A stretch of DNA of 64,000 nucleotides from Metabacillus sp. B2-18. GTDB taxonomy: Bacteria > Bacillota > Bacilli > Bacillales > Bacillaceae. Below are positions 8,697 to 18,083 of the stretch, one piece after another. Both the position numbers and the translations under genes were made by a program. Within the stretch, counting starts at the first letter, position 1, and every line of letters begins with the position of its first letter. The notes under the pieces were generated by a model, which was given only the letters and a program-made list of their open reading frames with translations, was not told the DNA's origin and searched no databases. The stretch covers positions 2,269,501 through 2,333,500 of the forward strand of contig NZ_CP088245.1 in assembly GCF_021117275.1 (NCBI RefSeq), written 5' to 3'.

Positions 8697-9817
8697 CGCT
8701 CGTTTTAGAAGAAGGAAAAATTTTGGATCTAAAACAAACAGGTCAATATGCTGTTATTGCCATCACAAAGCATGGAGTGGAGTTAGCTCGTCATCTTACT
8801 GCTAATTTTCATCAAACAGACTTGTTTTATATGAGCAAATTTGAAAAAGGAGACGAAGATGCCCGGAATATTACTCTTTTTGAGGGAAATGTCCGCATGC
8901 TGCTTCCAACTCTTTTTCAAACATATAAAGGTATCATTATGATCATTTCTTTAGGCGCTGTTGTTCGAATGATTGCTCCTATCTTAAAAGATAAAAAAAC
9001 AGATCCTGCTGTTGTGGTCATAGATGATAAAGGCAACCATGTTATCAGTGTGCTTTCAGGTCACTTAGGTGGAGCTAATGAGCTAACAAGAGAAGTGGCC
9101 GAATTATTAAAAGCAACCCCGGTTATTACCACAGCCTCCGATGTTCAAAAAACCATTCCTGTGGATTTATTCGGAAGTCGTTTCGGCTGGATATGGGAGA
9201 GCGCTGATAAATTAACACCTGTTAGTGCTTCAGTTGTAAATGAAGAGCATGTTGCCATTGTTCAAGAATCAGGTGAAAAAGAATGGTGGACATATGATAC
9301 TCCTCTACCGGAAACATTGAAAATTTATCAGAATATTCAAGACGCAATCTCGGCAAAGCCTCAAGCAGCACTTGTTGTCACACATCGAAACCTAACAGAA
9401 GCTGAAAGTGTCATTTTACAAAACGGCGTTCTTTACCGACCTAAGGTTCTCGTTCTTGGTATTGGGTGTAATCGGGGCACATCGAAGGAAGAAATTGAAC
9501 AGGTGATCGAGGAAACATTGCAGGAGTTACAGTTTTCGCCGAAAAGTGTGAAAGCAATTTGTTCAATTGATTTGAAAAAAGATGAACAAGGCATTATTGA
9601 GGTTGCACAGAAACATCAATGGGAATTTACCTGTTATTCGGCTGAAGAATTGAATCGTGTACCGATCGAGCTTCCTTCAGAAACTGTATATAAATTTACA
9701 GGTGCATACGGGGTTAGTGAACCGGCTGCCCGCTTATATAGTGGGGCATCATCACTTTCACTAACAAAGAAAAAATCAGGAAATGTAACGATTTCTGTTG
9801 CCGTAATTCCTTATTAG
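8693..9817 (+). CDS. cbiG: CbiG, cobalt-precorrin-5A hydrolase
   Basis: 374 residues. It opens the delta-lactone of cobalt-precorrin-5A and releases the C20-C1 carbons as acetaldehyde. The N-terminal and central parts carry VVRMIAPILKDKKTDPAVVVID and VLSGHLGGANELTREVA; the C-terminal CobE/CbiG domain begins at LVLGIGCNRGTSKEEIE and ends with the TGAYGVSEPAA element. It starts with the ATGA overlap of the cbiF stop and precedes cbiA by 16 bases. Confidence 0.94.
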   Translation: MTLVLEEGKILDLKQTGQYAVIAITKHGVELARHLTANFHQTDLFYMSKFEKGDEDARNITLFEGNVRMLLPTLFQTYKGIIMIISLGAVVRMIAPILKDKKTDPAVVVIDDKGNHVISVLSGHLGGANELTREVAELLKATPVITTASDVQKTIPVDLFGSRFGWIWESADKLTPVSASVVNEEHVAIVQESGEKEWWTYDTPLPETLKIYQNIQDAISAKPQAALVVTHRNLTEAESVILQNGVLYRPKVLVLGIGCNRGTSKEEIEQVIEETLQELQFSPKSVKAICSIDLKKDEQGIIEVAQKHQWEFTCYSAEELNRVPIELPSETVYKFTGAYGVSEPAARLYSGASSLSLTKKKSGNVTISVAVIPY

Positions 9818-9833
9818 AGAGGTGGAAGTTTAG

Positions 9834-11210
9834 GTGACTGAACGTAGAATCGTCATTGCTGGAACCGGTAGTGGTGTTGGAAAAACAACGCTAACAATTG
9901 GTTTAATGTCAGCATTAAGAAAAAAAGGCTTAACCGTGCAAGGCTTTAAATGTGGACCAGATTATATTGATCCCTCTTATCATACAGCTGTTACAAACCG
10001 TGTTTCTCGAAATCTTGATAGCTGGATGCTGTCAGAAGAAAAGGTGCTAGACATCTTTTCTCATGGAAGTAAAGGGGCAGATATCTCCATTATGGAGGGT
10101 GTGATGGGGTTTTATGATGGAAAAGACCCACGCACAAACGTAGGAAGTACAGCCGAAATTAGTATGATTACAGAGAGTCCTGTTTTGTTGGTCGTTAATT
10201 GTGCAAGCATGGCTCGAAGTGCTGCGGCAATTGTTAAAGGATTTCAAATGCTTTCTGAAGGTCCTAATATCGTCGGTGTTATTGCAAACAGAGTTGGAAG
10301 TGAAGGTCACTTCAAGCTTGTCAAAACAGCCATTGAGCAGGAATGTGATGTTCCTGTTATCGGATATTTAAAAAGAGAAAATGATATTGAAATACCTGAA
10401 CGTCATCTTGGGCTTATTCCTTCCATTGAAAGAGGAGAATTAGATTCTTTCTTTGACAAATTAGGTGAATTGGTACTCGAAACCGTCGACATTGACAAAT
10501 TACTTACTTTATCTGAAGCAAAGCCAATTCAGGATAAACCAATCTCTTCTCTTTTCGATAAAAAGAAAGATGCATCAGTAAAGATTGCTGTAGCAAAAGA
10601 TGCCGCCTTTAATTTCTATTATCCTGAAAATCTCGAAATCTTGGAAACTCAAGGTGCTGAGCTTCTATATTTTTCACCACTTGCAAATGAAGCATTACCT
10701 GAAGGAGCAGATGGTCTCTACATAGGTGGTGGTTTTCCTGAGGAATTTGCTAGTGAGCTTTCAAACAACGATAAAGCAAAGTCATCTATAAAAGAGGCGA
10801 TTGAGCAAGGTTTACCAACACTTGCTGAATGTGGTGGATTCATGTATTTAACAAATGGCATTGAAACAAGTGAAGAAAATCGTTATGAAATGGTTGGAGT
10901 CATTTCAGGTGAAGTTAAAATGCACACAAAAAGAGTGGCATTGGGCTACCGAGATATTACTGGTCGAAAAGGAAATTTCCTTATCAATGAAAATCAAAAA
11001 GCACGAGGTCATGAATTTCATTATTCAACTTTTGAACCACACTCTGACTTTACGAATGCTTATGAAACAAAAAGCATGAGAGGAACTAAGCTTGAAGGCT
11101 GTTTAACTCATAATCTAGTTGCAGGATACACGCACTTTCACTTTGCTTCTTGTCCTGAAATGGTCGAGAATTGGATAACTTTTTGTAAGGAAATAAAAAC
11201 ATATGGGTAA
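9834..11210 (+). CDS. cbiA: CbiA, cobyrinate a,c-diamide synthase
   Basis: 458 residues from GTG 9834 behind GAGAGGTGG. The N-terminal dethiobiotin-synthetase-like ATPase carries a P-loop (GTGSGVGKTTLT, about 9-20). The C-terminal class I glutamine amidotransferase carries the nucleophile Cys in AECGGFMYL and a His in FHFASCPE. It amidates the a and c side chains using Gln and ATP. It overlaps cbiP by 8 bases. Confidence 0.95.
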   Translation: MTERRIVIAGTGSGVGKTTLTIGLMSALRKKGLTVQGFKCGPDYIDPSYHTAVTNRVSRNLDSWMLSEEKVLDIFSHGSKGADISIMEGVMGFYDGKDPRTNVGSTAEISMITESPVLLVVNCASMARSAAAIVKGFQMLSEGPNIVGVIANRVGSEGHFKLVKTAIEQECDVPVIGYLKRENDIEIPERHLGLIPSIERGELDSFFDKLGELVLETVDIDKLLTLSEAKPIQDKPISSLFDKKKDASVKIAVAKDAAFNFYYPENLEILETQGAELLYFSPLANEALPEGADGLYIGGGFPEEFASELSNNDKAKSSIKEAIEQGLPTLAECGGFMYLTNGIETSEENRYEMVGVISGEVKMHTKRVALGYRDITGRKGNFLINENQKARGHEFHYSTFEPHSDFTNAYETKSMRGTKLEGCLTHNLVAGYTHFHFASCPEMVENWITFCKEIKTYG

Positions 11211-12732
11211 GGGTTTGCCGATCATGTTTCAGGGAACGCATTCTGATGCAGGAAAAAGTGTAATTGTCACAGCATTTTGCCGAATTTTTGCACAAGATGG
11301 ATATAAAACAGCACCATTTAAATCGCAAAACATGGCATTAAATTCATATATTACGATCGATGGGAAGGAAATCGGACGGGCTCAAGGTGTGCAGGCTGAA
11401 GCCGCTTTTATTCAAGCAACAACGGATATGAATCCGATTTTAATTAAGCCAAATCGTGATTATGAATCGCAAATTGTTGTTCATGGAAAGCCCTATAAAA
11501 ACATGCAGGCTGGGGAGTATCGAAAAGTGTTTTTTCAAACAGGCTTAGCATTAATTCAAGAATCACTCACAAATCTTACAAATACATACGACCGAATTGT
11601 GATAGAAGGTGCTGGAAGTCCTGCCGAAATCAATTTAAATGATCGTGAGCTTGTCAATATGCGGGTAGCCCGAATGGCAAACGCTCCAGTTGTATTAATT
11701 GGTGATATTGAAAAAGGCGGTGTTTTTGCTAGTTTAGTAGGAACACTGCAACTGCTTGATCGAGAAGACCATGATCGAGTTATTGGAGTGATCATTAATA
11801 AATTTAGAGGAGATGTTCGCCTTTTAGAGCCGGGACTTAAATGGTTTGAAGAATATTCAGGTAAAAAGGTATTAGGAGTAATCCCGTATATCCCTCATCT
11901 TAACATCGATGCCGAAGACTCCGTTGTTTTAAATCAATATACTTCTGCGGTCAATGAAGAAAAAGAATTAGATATTGCTGTTATTCAGTATCCAAAAATT
12001 TCAAACTTTACTGATATTGATCCATTTTTTCATGAGCAGGATTGTCATGTACGATTTGTTACGAGAAGTCATCAGGTGAAAAATCCGGATATTGTCATCT
12101 TACCAGGAAGCAAAAACACAATAGAAGATCTCAAGTTTCTTAAAGAAAGTGGAATTGCTCAAAAAATAGTAGAGCTACATGAAAAGAAGCAAACTCATAT
12201 TATCGGTATTTGTGGTGGATATCAAATGCTAGGTTTAAAGATCACTGATCCTGAAGGAATTGAATCATCACACCATGAGATGGAAGGGCTAAGTCTTCTC
12301 CCGCTACTTACCACAATGAAAAAGGATAAAACAACCGTGCTGTCAGAAGGACACTTACATTTTAACGATCAATCCTATCATGTAAAGGGTTATGAAATCC
12401 ATATGGGAGTAACAAATGTGAGTGGCGACTGTACACCACTTATTCAGCTGTCAGATTCAGTTGATGGATGTAAAACAAGTGATGAGCAGGTTATAGGCAC
12501 GTACTTTCATGGTGTTTTTCATAACGATGATTTTCGAAAAGGGTATTTAAACGCGGTTCGTATTAGTAAGGGATTAACACCTATAGAAGAAAGAATTTCA
12601 TTTAACCAGCTTCGAGAGGAAGCATTTGATCTATTAGCTGATCATGTGCGAAACCATGTTGATCTTACCTTCATTCAACATGCAATGGAAAGATTTCATC
12701 AAAGGAGTGTAAAAATTGATTCACATATATAA
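11203..12732 (+). CDS. cbiP: CbiP/CobQ, cobyric acid synthase
   Basis: 509 residues. N-terminal IMFQGTHSDAGKSVIVTAF is the ATPase motif of cobyric acid synthase; IGICGGYQMLG holds the amidotransferase nucleophile and GTYFHGVFHND the catalytic His. It amidates the b, d, e and g side chains of adenosylcobyrinic acid a,c-diamide. It overlaps cbiA upstream and the TTG start of cobT downstream. The gene symbol cobQ is used in some genomes for the same enzyme. Confidence 0.95.
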   Translation: MGKGLPIMFQGTHSDAGKSVIVTAFCRIFAQDGYKTAPFKSQNMALNSYITIDGKEIGRAQGVQAEAAFIQATTDMNPILIKPNRDYESQIVVHGKPYKNMQAGEYRKVFFQTGLALIQESLTNLTNTYDRIVIEGAGSPAEINLNDRELVNMRVARMANAPVVLIGDIEKGGVFASLVGTLQLLDREDHDRVIGVIINKFRGDVRLLEPGLKWFEEYSGKKVLGVIPYIPHLNIDAEDSVVLNQYTSAVNEEKELDIAVIQYPKISNFTDIDPFFHEQDCHVRFVTRSHQVKNPDIVILPGSKNTIEDLKFLKESGIAQKIVELHEKKQTHIIGICGGYQMLGLKITDPEGIESSHHEMEGLSLLPLLTTMKKDKTTVLSEGHLHFNDQSYHVKGYEIHMGVTNVSGDCTPLIQLSDSVDGCKTSDEQVIGTYFHGVFHNDDFRKGYLNAVRISKGLTPIEERISFNQLREEAFDLLADHVRNHVDLTFIQHAMERFHQRSVKIDSHI

Positions 12733-13783
12733 TGACATTCCACCTCTTGATAAACGAGTAGGAAAAAGGGTTCGTGCCTATATCGACACATTAACAAAAC
12801 CCCCCGGTAGTCTTGGACGATTAGAAGCAATTGCTATTGAGCTAGCCGAAATGACTGGCAAGCCTTTTCCAACTGTCACACCACCAGGGGTTATTATATT
12901 TGCCGCTGATCATGGTGTAACAGAAGAAGGGGTATCTGCTTTTCCTCAAAATGTGACAGCTCAGATGGTTCAAAACTTTTTAAACGGTGGAGCAGCGATA
13001 AATGTGTTTTCACGACAAATACACGCGATGTTTGAAATTGTGGATGTAGGTGTTGCCGAAGATATTGAATCAAGTGAACTTGTCCAAAAAAAGGTAAGGT
13101 ACGGAACAGCTAATTTTTGTAAGCAAGATGCGATGACAAGACAAGAAGCTGAAAAAGCCATTGAAATTGGCTATGAACGAGCACTAGCAATGATAGCAAA
13201 AGGAATAAAATGCTTAATTGTTGGTGAAATGGGAATTGGGAACACCACGGCAAGCAGTGCGATTCTTTCTGTGATCCTTAATCAAAATCTAGATGAACTT
13301 GTTGGAATCGGAACAGGTATTTCAGAAGTAGGACGCAAAATAAAACAGCAGGTCATTGAACGAAGTATCAAAGCTCGTCAACCTAATCCAAATGATCCAC
13401 TTGATGTTCTGTCAAAGGTTGGAGGATTAGAAATAGCAGCAATGGCAGGTGCAATGCTGGCTGCGGCAGAAAATCGGATTCCGATCCTTGTTGATGGATT
13501 TATTTGTTCAACAGCGGCTGTTATTGCCAAATGCATTCACCCAACTGCAGCTGACTATATGTTCATCGGTCATCGCTCAGTCGAAAAAGGTCACAGTAAG
13601 GCTATTCGTTTTTTAGAAAAAGACCCACTTCTTCAATTAGGTTTGCGGTTAGGAGAAGGATCTGGAGCTGCTGTTGCTTTTCCCATTTTACAATCAGCAA
13701 CAAACATGCTAAATGAGATGGCTACATTTCAATCAGCGGGAATATCCAACAAGAATGAAAATAGAAGAGAGGGAGAATTTTGA
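12716..13783 (+). CDS. cobT: CobT, nicotinate-nucleotide:dimethylbenzimidazole phosphoribosyltransferase
   Basis: 355 residues from TTG 12716, supported by AAAGGAG 9 bases upstream; no ATG fits the conserved N-terminus (LTKPPGSLGRLE). Family motifs include FAADHGVTEEGVSAFPQ, VGEMGIGNTTASSA and the C-terminal GLRLGEGSGAA with the catalytic Glu. It transfers phosphoribose to 5,6-dimethylbenzimidazole to give alpha-ribazole phosphate, working with BluB, CobC and CobS. It overlaps cbiP by 17 bases and cobA by 4. Confidence 0.95.
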   Translation: MIHIYNDIPPLDKRVGKRVRAYIDTLTKPPGSLGRLEAIAIELAEMTGKPFPTVTPPGVIIFAADHGVTEEGVSAFPQNVTAQMVQNFLNGGAAINVFSRQIHAMFEIVDVGVAEDIESSELVQKKVRYGTANFCKQDAMTRQEAEKAIEIGYERALAMIAKGIKCLIVGEMGIGNTTASSAILSVILNQNLDELVGIGTGISEVGRKIKQQVIERSIKARQPNPNDPLDVLSKVGGLEIAAMAGAMLAAAENRIPILVDGFICSTAAVIAKCIHPTAADYMFIGHRSVEKGHSKAIRFLEKDPLLQLGLRLGEGSGAAVAFPILQSATNMLNEMATFQSAGISNKNENRREGEF

Positions 13784-14574
13784 CCAAAGGAACCGTGTAT
13801 CTGGTAGGAGCAGGACCTGGGGATCCGAAATTAATTACCGTCTATGGATTAGAATGTATCCAAAATTCAGATGTGATTTTATATGATCGCTTAGTAAATA
13901 AAAGATTGTTAGACCACGCAAAGCCTGAGGCAGAACTGATTTTTTGTGGAAAGCTTCCTGGAAAGCATGAACTTATTCAAGAACAAATCAATGATCTGCT
14001 TGTAGAAAAATCATTACAAGGTAAAGTTGTTACTCGTTTAAAAGGTGGCGATCCCTCTGTATTTGGACGTGTGGGGGAAGAAGCAGAAGTACTAGCCGAA
14101 CAAAATATTAAGTTTGAAATTGTTCCTGGAATCACATCAGGAATTGCTGCACCAACATATGCGGGAATTACTGTCACACACCGGGATTATGCTTCATCAT
14201 TCGCTATTGTAACAGGCCATGGTCGGGCAGAAAAGAAACAGGACAGTATCAACTGGTCGGCTCTCGCACAAGGAATCGATACAATCGCTTTTTACATGGG
14301 TGTTGGAAACTTGCACTATATATGCGAAAAGCTTATTGAAAATGGCAAAAACAGTCTCACACCGGTTGCAGTCATTCAGTGGGGAACAACTGAGAAGCAG
14401 CGAACAGTTACTGGCACATTAAACACAATTGAAGCAATCGTCAAAGAAGCAGGAATGGAACATCCTTCCATCATCATTGTTGGTGAAGTTGTTAACCTTC
14501 GTGAAAAGATTAAGTGGTTTAACGAAAGAGAAGCTTCAAGTAATAACGAGGAGGAGAAGTATGTCAATCATTAA
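13780..14574 (+). CDS. cobA: CobA/SUMT, uroporphyrinogen-III C-methyltransferase
   Basis: 264 residues from TTG 13780 (TTGA overlaps the cobT stop; GAGAGGGAG lies upstream). SUMT signatures: VYLVGAGPGDPKLITV, LKGGDPSVFGRVGEEAE, IVPGITSGIAAPTYAGI. It makes precorrin-2 from uroporphyrinogen III, the entry step to B12 and siroheme. There is no fused dehydrogenase or HemD domain, so precorrin-2 oxidation needs an enzyme encoded elsewhere. In B. megaterium the equivalent gene is called cysG(A). It overlaps the next gene by 14 bases. Confidence 0.94.
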   Translation: MTKGTVYLVGAGPGDPKLITVYGLECIQNSDVILYDRLVNKRLLDHAKPEAELIFCGKLPGKHELIQEQINDLLVEKSLQGKVVTRLKGGDPSVFGRVGEEAEVLAEQNIKFEIVPGITSGIAAPTYAGITVTHRDYASSFAIVTGHGRAEKKQDSINWSALAQGIDTIAFYMGVGNLHYICEKLIENGKNSLTPVAVIQWGTTEKQRTVTGTLNTIEAIVKEAGMEHPSIIIVGEVVNLREKIKWFNEREASSNNEEEKYVNH

Positions 14575-15130
14575 TGAGTTAAAAACACGTCGAGCAATAC
14601 GAGATTACCGTGAACAAGATGTAGAAGATGAAAAAATCAACGTGTTGCTTGAAGCGGCAACATGGGCTCCAAACGACCGTATGAGAGAGCCTTGGAGTTT
14701 TTATGTGATAAAGGGTGAGGCAAAAGACAGATATGAAGCTCTTGCTAAGGAATATTTAGAGGAACGATTTCCAACGAAGCCACATTTAGTTGAAAGCTCC
14801 ATTAAAGTGTTAACCTCAACACCTGTTCATATCGTTGTTACTTCTGATGTTGTCCCAGGAGATGATGACGCCACAAAAGATAATGAATATGCCGTTTGTT
14901 GTGCAATTCATTCCATGTGGCTTGCTGCCAAAGAGCTTGGACTTGGTTTTGTTTGGCGTACAAGAGGTGTTGGTCTTGTTCATGATGAGCGCCTTCATCA
15001 ATTTATCGGTGCACCCGAAAACAAAAAGGTGATTGGGAACATTTTTATTGGATATCCCAACGAAGACTCTCTCCAAAAAATGAAAGAACCAAAAAGAACG
15101 TCATATGAAGAAAAAACAATTTGGTTGTAG
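14561..15130 (+). CDS. cbiY: CbiY-like nitroreductase-family protein of the B12 operon
   Basis: 189 residues from ATG 14561, preceded by GAGGAGGAG; a longer upstream frame runs through cobA and is rejected. It belongs to the FMN-dependent nitroreductase family (LKTRRAIRDYREQDVE, ATWAPNDRMREPWSFYVI). The name rests on its position: in the B. megaterium operon a gene called cbiY, of unproven role, lies between the uroporphyrinogen methylase and the adenosyltransferase, as here. It might reduce flavin or cobalt for adenosylation (inference only). It differs from the genuine BluB at 21309-21956. Confidence 0.75.
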   Translation: MSIINELKTRRAIRDYREQDVEDEKINVLLEAATWAPNDRMREPWSFYVIKGEAKDRYEALAKEYLEERFPTKPHLVESSIKVLTSTPVHIVVTSDVVPGDDDATKDNEYAVCCAIHSMWLAAKELGLGFVWRTRGVGLVHDERLHQFIGAPENKKVIGNIFIGYPNEDSLQKMKEPKRTSYEEKTIWL

Positions 15131-15160
15131 TTGCAAACTAACCAAACGAGGGGGGAGCTT

Positions 15161-15706
15161 ATGAGTCAATCAAAGCAACGTGGCCTTATGCTCGTTTATA
15201 CAGGTAATGGGAAAGGGAAAACAACCGCAGCACTTGGTCTTGCCATCCGAGCAACAGGACGTGGAAAAAAAGTGCTCATCATTCAATTTATTAAATCTCC
15301 AACTCGTACATATGGAGAAAAGCTTCAGTTTGACAAAATTGGCATTGAAATGCATCAAACTGGGATTGGGTTTACTTGGACTAAAACACCAGAAGAGCAC
15401 CGCGAAGCGTTAAAAAAAGCATGGGCTTTTACGAAAGAAAAAATTGCAACTCATTCTTATGATGTTGTGATTTTAGATGAGCTAAATAATGCTCTAGCCA
15501 TTGAAAAATTTCCTATTGATGATGTTCTTCCACTACATGAGGTCATAGATTTGATAAAATCTCGTCCGGAGCATATGCATTTGATTCTGACAGGACGCTC
15601 TGCTAAAGAGGAAATCATGGCTGAAGCAGATCTTGTTACAGAAATGAAGGAAGTTAAACATTACTATCACGAGGGCATACCTGCAGTGAAAGGAATTGAA
15701 TTTTAA
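15161..15706 (+). CDS. btuR: Cob(I)yrinic acid a,c-diamide adenosyltransferase (CobO/BtuR type)
   Basis: 181 residues from ATG 15161 behind GAGGGGGGAG; an in-frame TTG at 15131 lacks a ribosome binding site. The P-loop GNGKGKTTAALGLAIRA (about 13-29) and VVILDELNNALA are diagnostic for the CobA/CobO/BtuR adenosyltransferase. It transfers the adenosyl group of ATP to Co(I) corrinoids. It is the last gene matching the B. megaterium operon order; its stop overlaps the cobD ATG by one base. Confidence 0.93.
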   Translation: MSQSKQRGLMLVYTGNGKGKTTAALGLAIRATGRGKKVLIIQFIKSPTRTYGEKLQFDKIGIEMHQTGIGFTWTKTPEEHREALKKAWAFTKEKIATHSYDVVILDELNNALAIEKFPIDDVLPLHEVIDLIKSRPEHMHLILTGRSAKEEIMAEADLVTEMKEVKHYYHEGIPAVKGIEF

Positions 15707-16812
15707 TGACTGTATTGGAGCAATTTGGTCATGGAGGAGATCTGCTTACTGCAACAAATGTATTTGGGCTTGAAGGAAAAAAGGTACTGGATTTCAGTGC
15801 AAATATTAATCCTTTGGGTCCACCACAGTCAGTAATGGAGGGCTTAAAAAGTGAGCTTGAAAGCATTATCCATTATCCTGATCCCGGACAACGAAAACTT
15901 AAAAGTAAACTTGCAGAAGTTCTATCCGTTCCTTCTTCTAAGCTCGTCATTGGAAATGGGGCTGCCGAATGTATGGCTCTTGTCCTGCTTGCCTTAAAAC
16001 CGAAAACTGTTGGTGTTGTTTATCCTTGTTTTTCTGAATATGAACAGCTTTCAAAAGCTTTTGGTGCAAAAGTGGAGGGTTGCTACGGAAGAGATGAGGA
16101 CGACCTAAAGCCTAATATGGTAGAACTTTTAAGCTTAATAAGCAAAGTGGATCTGCTATTTATCGGACATCCTAACAATCCAACAGGTACAGTCTATACA
16201 TTGGATGAGTTAAAACAAATTGCAGATTCAGCAGAAAAATCAAATACGTATGTCGTGATTGATGAAGCATTTATTGACTTTTTAGCTAACGGGTCGGACC
16301 TTACTCTACTTCCTTATCTAGAAAACTATCAACATATGATCATTATTCGGTCGATGACAAAGTTTTACGCCATACCAGGTCTTCGCCTAGGTTACGCAAT
16401 TGCGAATCCTGAGCTTATTGGAAAAATGATCGTAAAACAAGTAACTTGGAGCGTGAATCAGCTAGCCCTAATGGCTGGGGAATATTGCTTAAACGAAAAA
16501 GCATATGCTGACGAAACAATCACTCTTATTACGGAACAACGACAGTATGTAAAATCAAAAATTGAACGTGAACTAGGATGGTACGTTTTTGACGGACAGG
16601 CTAATTATTTATTAGTTCGATCACAAAAAAACATGGGAGCTCAGGATCTTCAATGGAAACTCGGACAAAAAGGGATTTTAATAAGATCCTGCTCCATGTA
16701 TAAAGGATTAACAGAACATGATTTTCGCATCGCTATTAGGTCTCAAGAAGAAAACAATGTGCTACTAGATGCATTAATAGATGTGAAGCTTAAAGGATGT
16801 GAAAATGGATGA
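15706..16812 (+). CDS. cobD: CobD, L-threonine-O-3-phosphate decarboxylase
   Basis: 368 residues. A PLP-dependent fold-type I enzyme related to histidinol-phosphate aminotransferase: GNGAAECMAL, FIGHPNNPTGTVY, VIDEAFIDFL and the PLP-lysine motif SMTKFYAIPGLRLG (about 224-237). It makes (R)-1-amino-2-propanol phosphate, the linker used by CbiB. The PduX-like kinase at 20414 could supply its substrate. It overlaps cobU by 4 bases. Confidence 0.92.
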   Translation: MTVLEQFGHGGDLLTATNVFGLEGKKVLDFSANINPLGPPQSVMEGLKSELESIIHYPDPGQRKLKSKLAEVLSVPSSKLVIGNGAAECMALVLLALKPKTVGVVYPCFSEYEQLSKAFGAKVEGCYGRDEDDLKPNMVELLSLISKVDLLFIGHPNNPTGTVYTLDELKQIADSAEKSNTYVVIDEAFIDFLANGSDLTLLPYLENYQHMIIIRSMTKFYAIPGLRLGYAIANPELIGKMIVKQVTWSVNQLALMAGEYCLNEKAYADETITLITEQRQYVKSKIERELGWYVFDGQANYLLVRSQKNMGAQDLQWKLGQKGILIRSCSMYKGLTEHDFRIAIRSQEENNVLLDALIDVKLKGCENG

Positions 16813-17342
16813 CCATCACCTTTATAACCGGTGGAATTCGTTCTGGTAAAAGTGAGTATGCAGAACGCTTGGCTAATGAAAGTACAAATGTCTTATACGT
16901 AGGATTTGGTGTGATAACAGATGATGAAATGCAACAGCGAATTGAAGTTCATCAAAAGCGTCGCCCTAATCACTGGGGTTTACTGTCAAACCCTACTGAA
17001 TTGCCTATCTTTGGATCTAATAATGAAGATAACGAAGCTATTTTAGTTGATTGTTTGTCAACATGGTTAGCAAACCGCTGTATGAGCATCCCTGAAGAAG
17101 AATTAAAATCAAAAGACCATCAGGAAACGATTTTATTAGAGTTACAAAGTTGGCTAGAGCAAATCAAACAGCTTACAGAACACGTTATTATTGTTTCAAG
17201 TGAAGTAGGATTAGGAGGAGTGGCCTTGTATCGCTTAGGAAGGTTTTATCAAGATGTGCTCGGTAAAATGAATCAATTAACAGCCGAAGCAGCTGATGAA
17301 GTATTTGCCGTCATGTCAGGGTTGCCATTGCGCTTGAAATGA
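16809..17342 (+). CDS. cobU: CobU/CobP, adenosylcobinamide kinase / guanylyltransferase
   Basis: 177 residues. N-terminal P-loop FITGGIRSGKSEYAE and VDCLSTWLANR identify the bifunctional enzyme that phosphorylates adenosylcobinamide and then transfers GMP to give AdoCbi-GDP. The histidine stretch QRIEVHQKRRPNHW matches the guanylylation site region of the family. ATGA overlaps with cobD before and cobS after indicate coupled translation. Confidence 0.93.
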   Translation: MTITFITGGIRSGKSEYAERLANESTNVLYVGFGVITDDEMQQRIEVHQKRRPNHWGLLSNPTELPIFGSNNEDNEAILVDCLSTWLANRCMSIPEEELKSKDHQETILLELQSWLEQIKQLTEHVIIVSSEVGLGGVALYRLGRFYQDVLGKMNQLTAEAADEVFAVMSGLPLRLK

Positions 17343-18082
17343 TTAAGGCCTTTTTATCTGCTCTCTCATTTTTAACAAGAATACCAGCTCCATCTTCCCA
17401 ATTATCGAGTAAAGATTGGCAAAAAAGTGTGATTTTTTATCCGCTGGTTGGACTTCTGATCGGTATGATTATCGCTTTAGGTTCCGTATTACTCGTCGAG
17501 GTTTTTCCACTCACAATTACAGCTTTTTTCCTCTTAGTGTTATGGGTCTGGATTACAGGAGGTCTTCATCTAGATGGGTGGATGGATTTGGCTGATGGCT
17601 TGGGAAGCAATCGTTCTCGTGAGCAAATGCTTGAGATTATGAAAGACAGTCGGGTCGGTGCAATGGGTGTGATTGCAGCTATTTTATTAATGATAGGAAA
17701 AGGAATGGCGATCTACGAATTGCTTTCTATGAATCTTACCTTCCTACTCATTTTTTCACCTTTGTTTGCTCGTTTTGTGCTCATTTTTTCTATAAAGGCT
17801 TTTCCTTATAAAAAGGAAGGTGGATTAGGTGAAGGTCTTCACCGTTATTTATCAATTCCTGTTATCGTCTTAAACCTGGCGTTTGTTTTAGCTATAACAT
17901 TCTTTTTACTTAGCTTTCATGGTCTCATTTTAATTATCTTATCTGTTATTGTTAGTACGATTTTTGTTTTGTATGTTTTTAAAAAGCTTGGGATGTTAAC
18001 GGGAGATTGCTACGGGGCCATCATCGAATGGAGTGAATGTGTATCATTATTCTTGGCGATTGCGATTTGGAGGTTGTTTTAA
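17339..18082 (+). CDS. cobS: CobS, adenosylcobinamide-GDP ribazoletransferase
   Basis: 247 residues, an integral membrane protein with about six hydrophobic segments. FLTRIPAP near the start and the GGLHLDGWMDLADGLGSNR motif (about 79-97) are family signatures; the acidic residues bind Mg. It joins AdoCbi-GDP with alpha-ribazole (phosphate) at the cytoplasmic membrane. It is tightly packed between cobU and cobC. Confidence 0.94.
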   Translation: MIKAFLSALSFLTRIPAPSSQLSSKDWQKSVIFYPLVGLLIGMIIALGSVLLVEVFPLTITAFFLLVLWVWITGGLHLDGWMDLADGLGSNRSREQMLEIMKDSRVGAMGVIAAILLMIGKGMAIYELLSMNLTFLLIFSPLFARFVLIFSIKAFPYKKEGGLGEGLHRYLSIPVIVLNLAFVLAITFFLLSFHGLILIILSVIVSTIFVLYVFKKLGMLTGDCYGAIIEWSECVSLFLAIAIWRLF

Positions 18083-18083
18083 G

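Noticed and set aside
14429..14560. Extended N-terminus of the CbiY-like protein
   Set aside because: The extension overlaps cobA in another frame; GAGGAGGAG before ATG 14561 gives the proper start.
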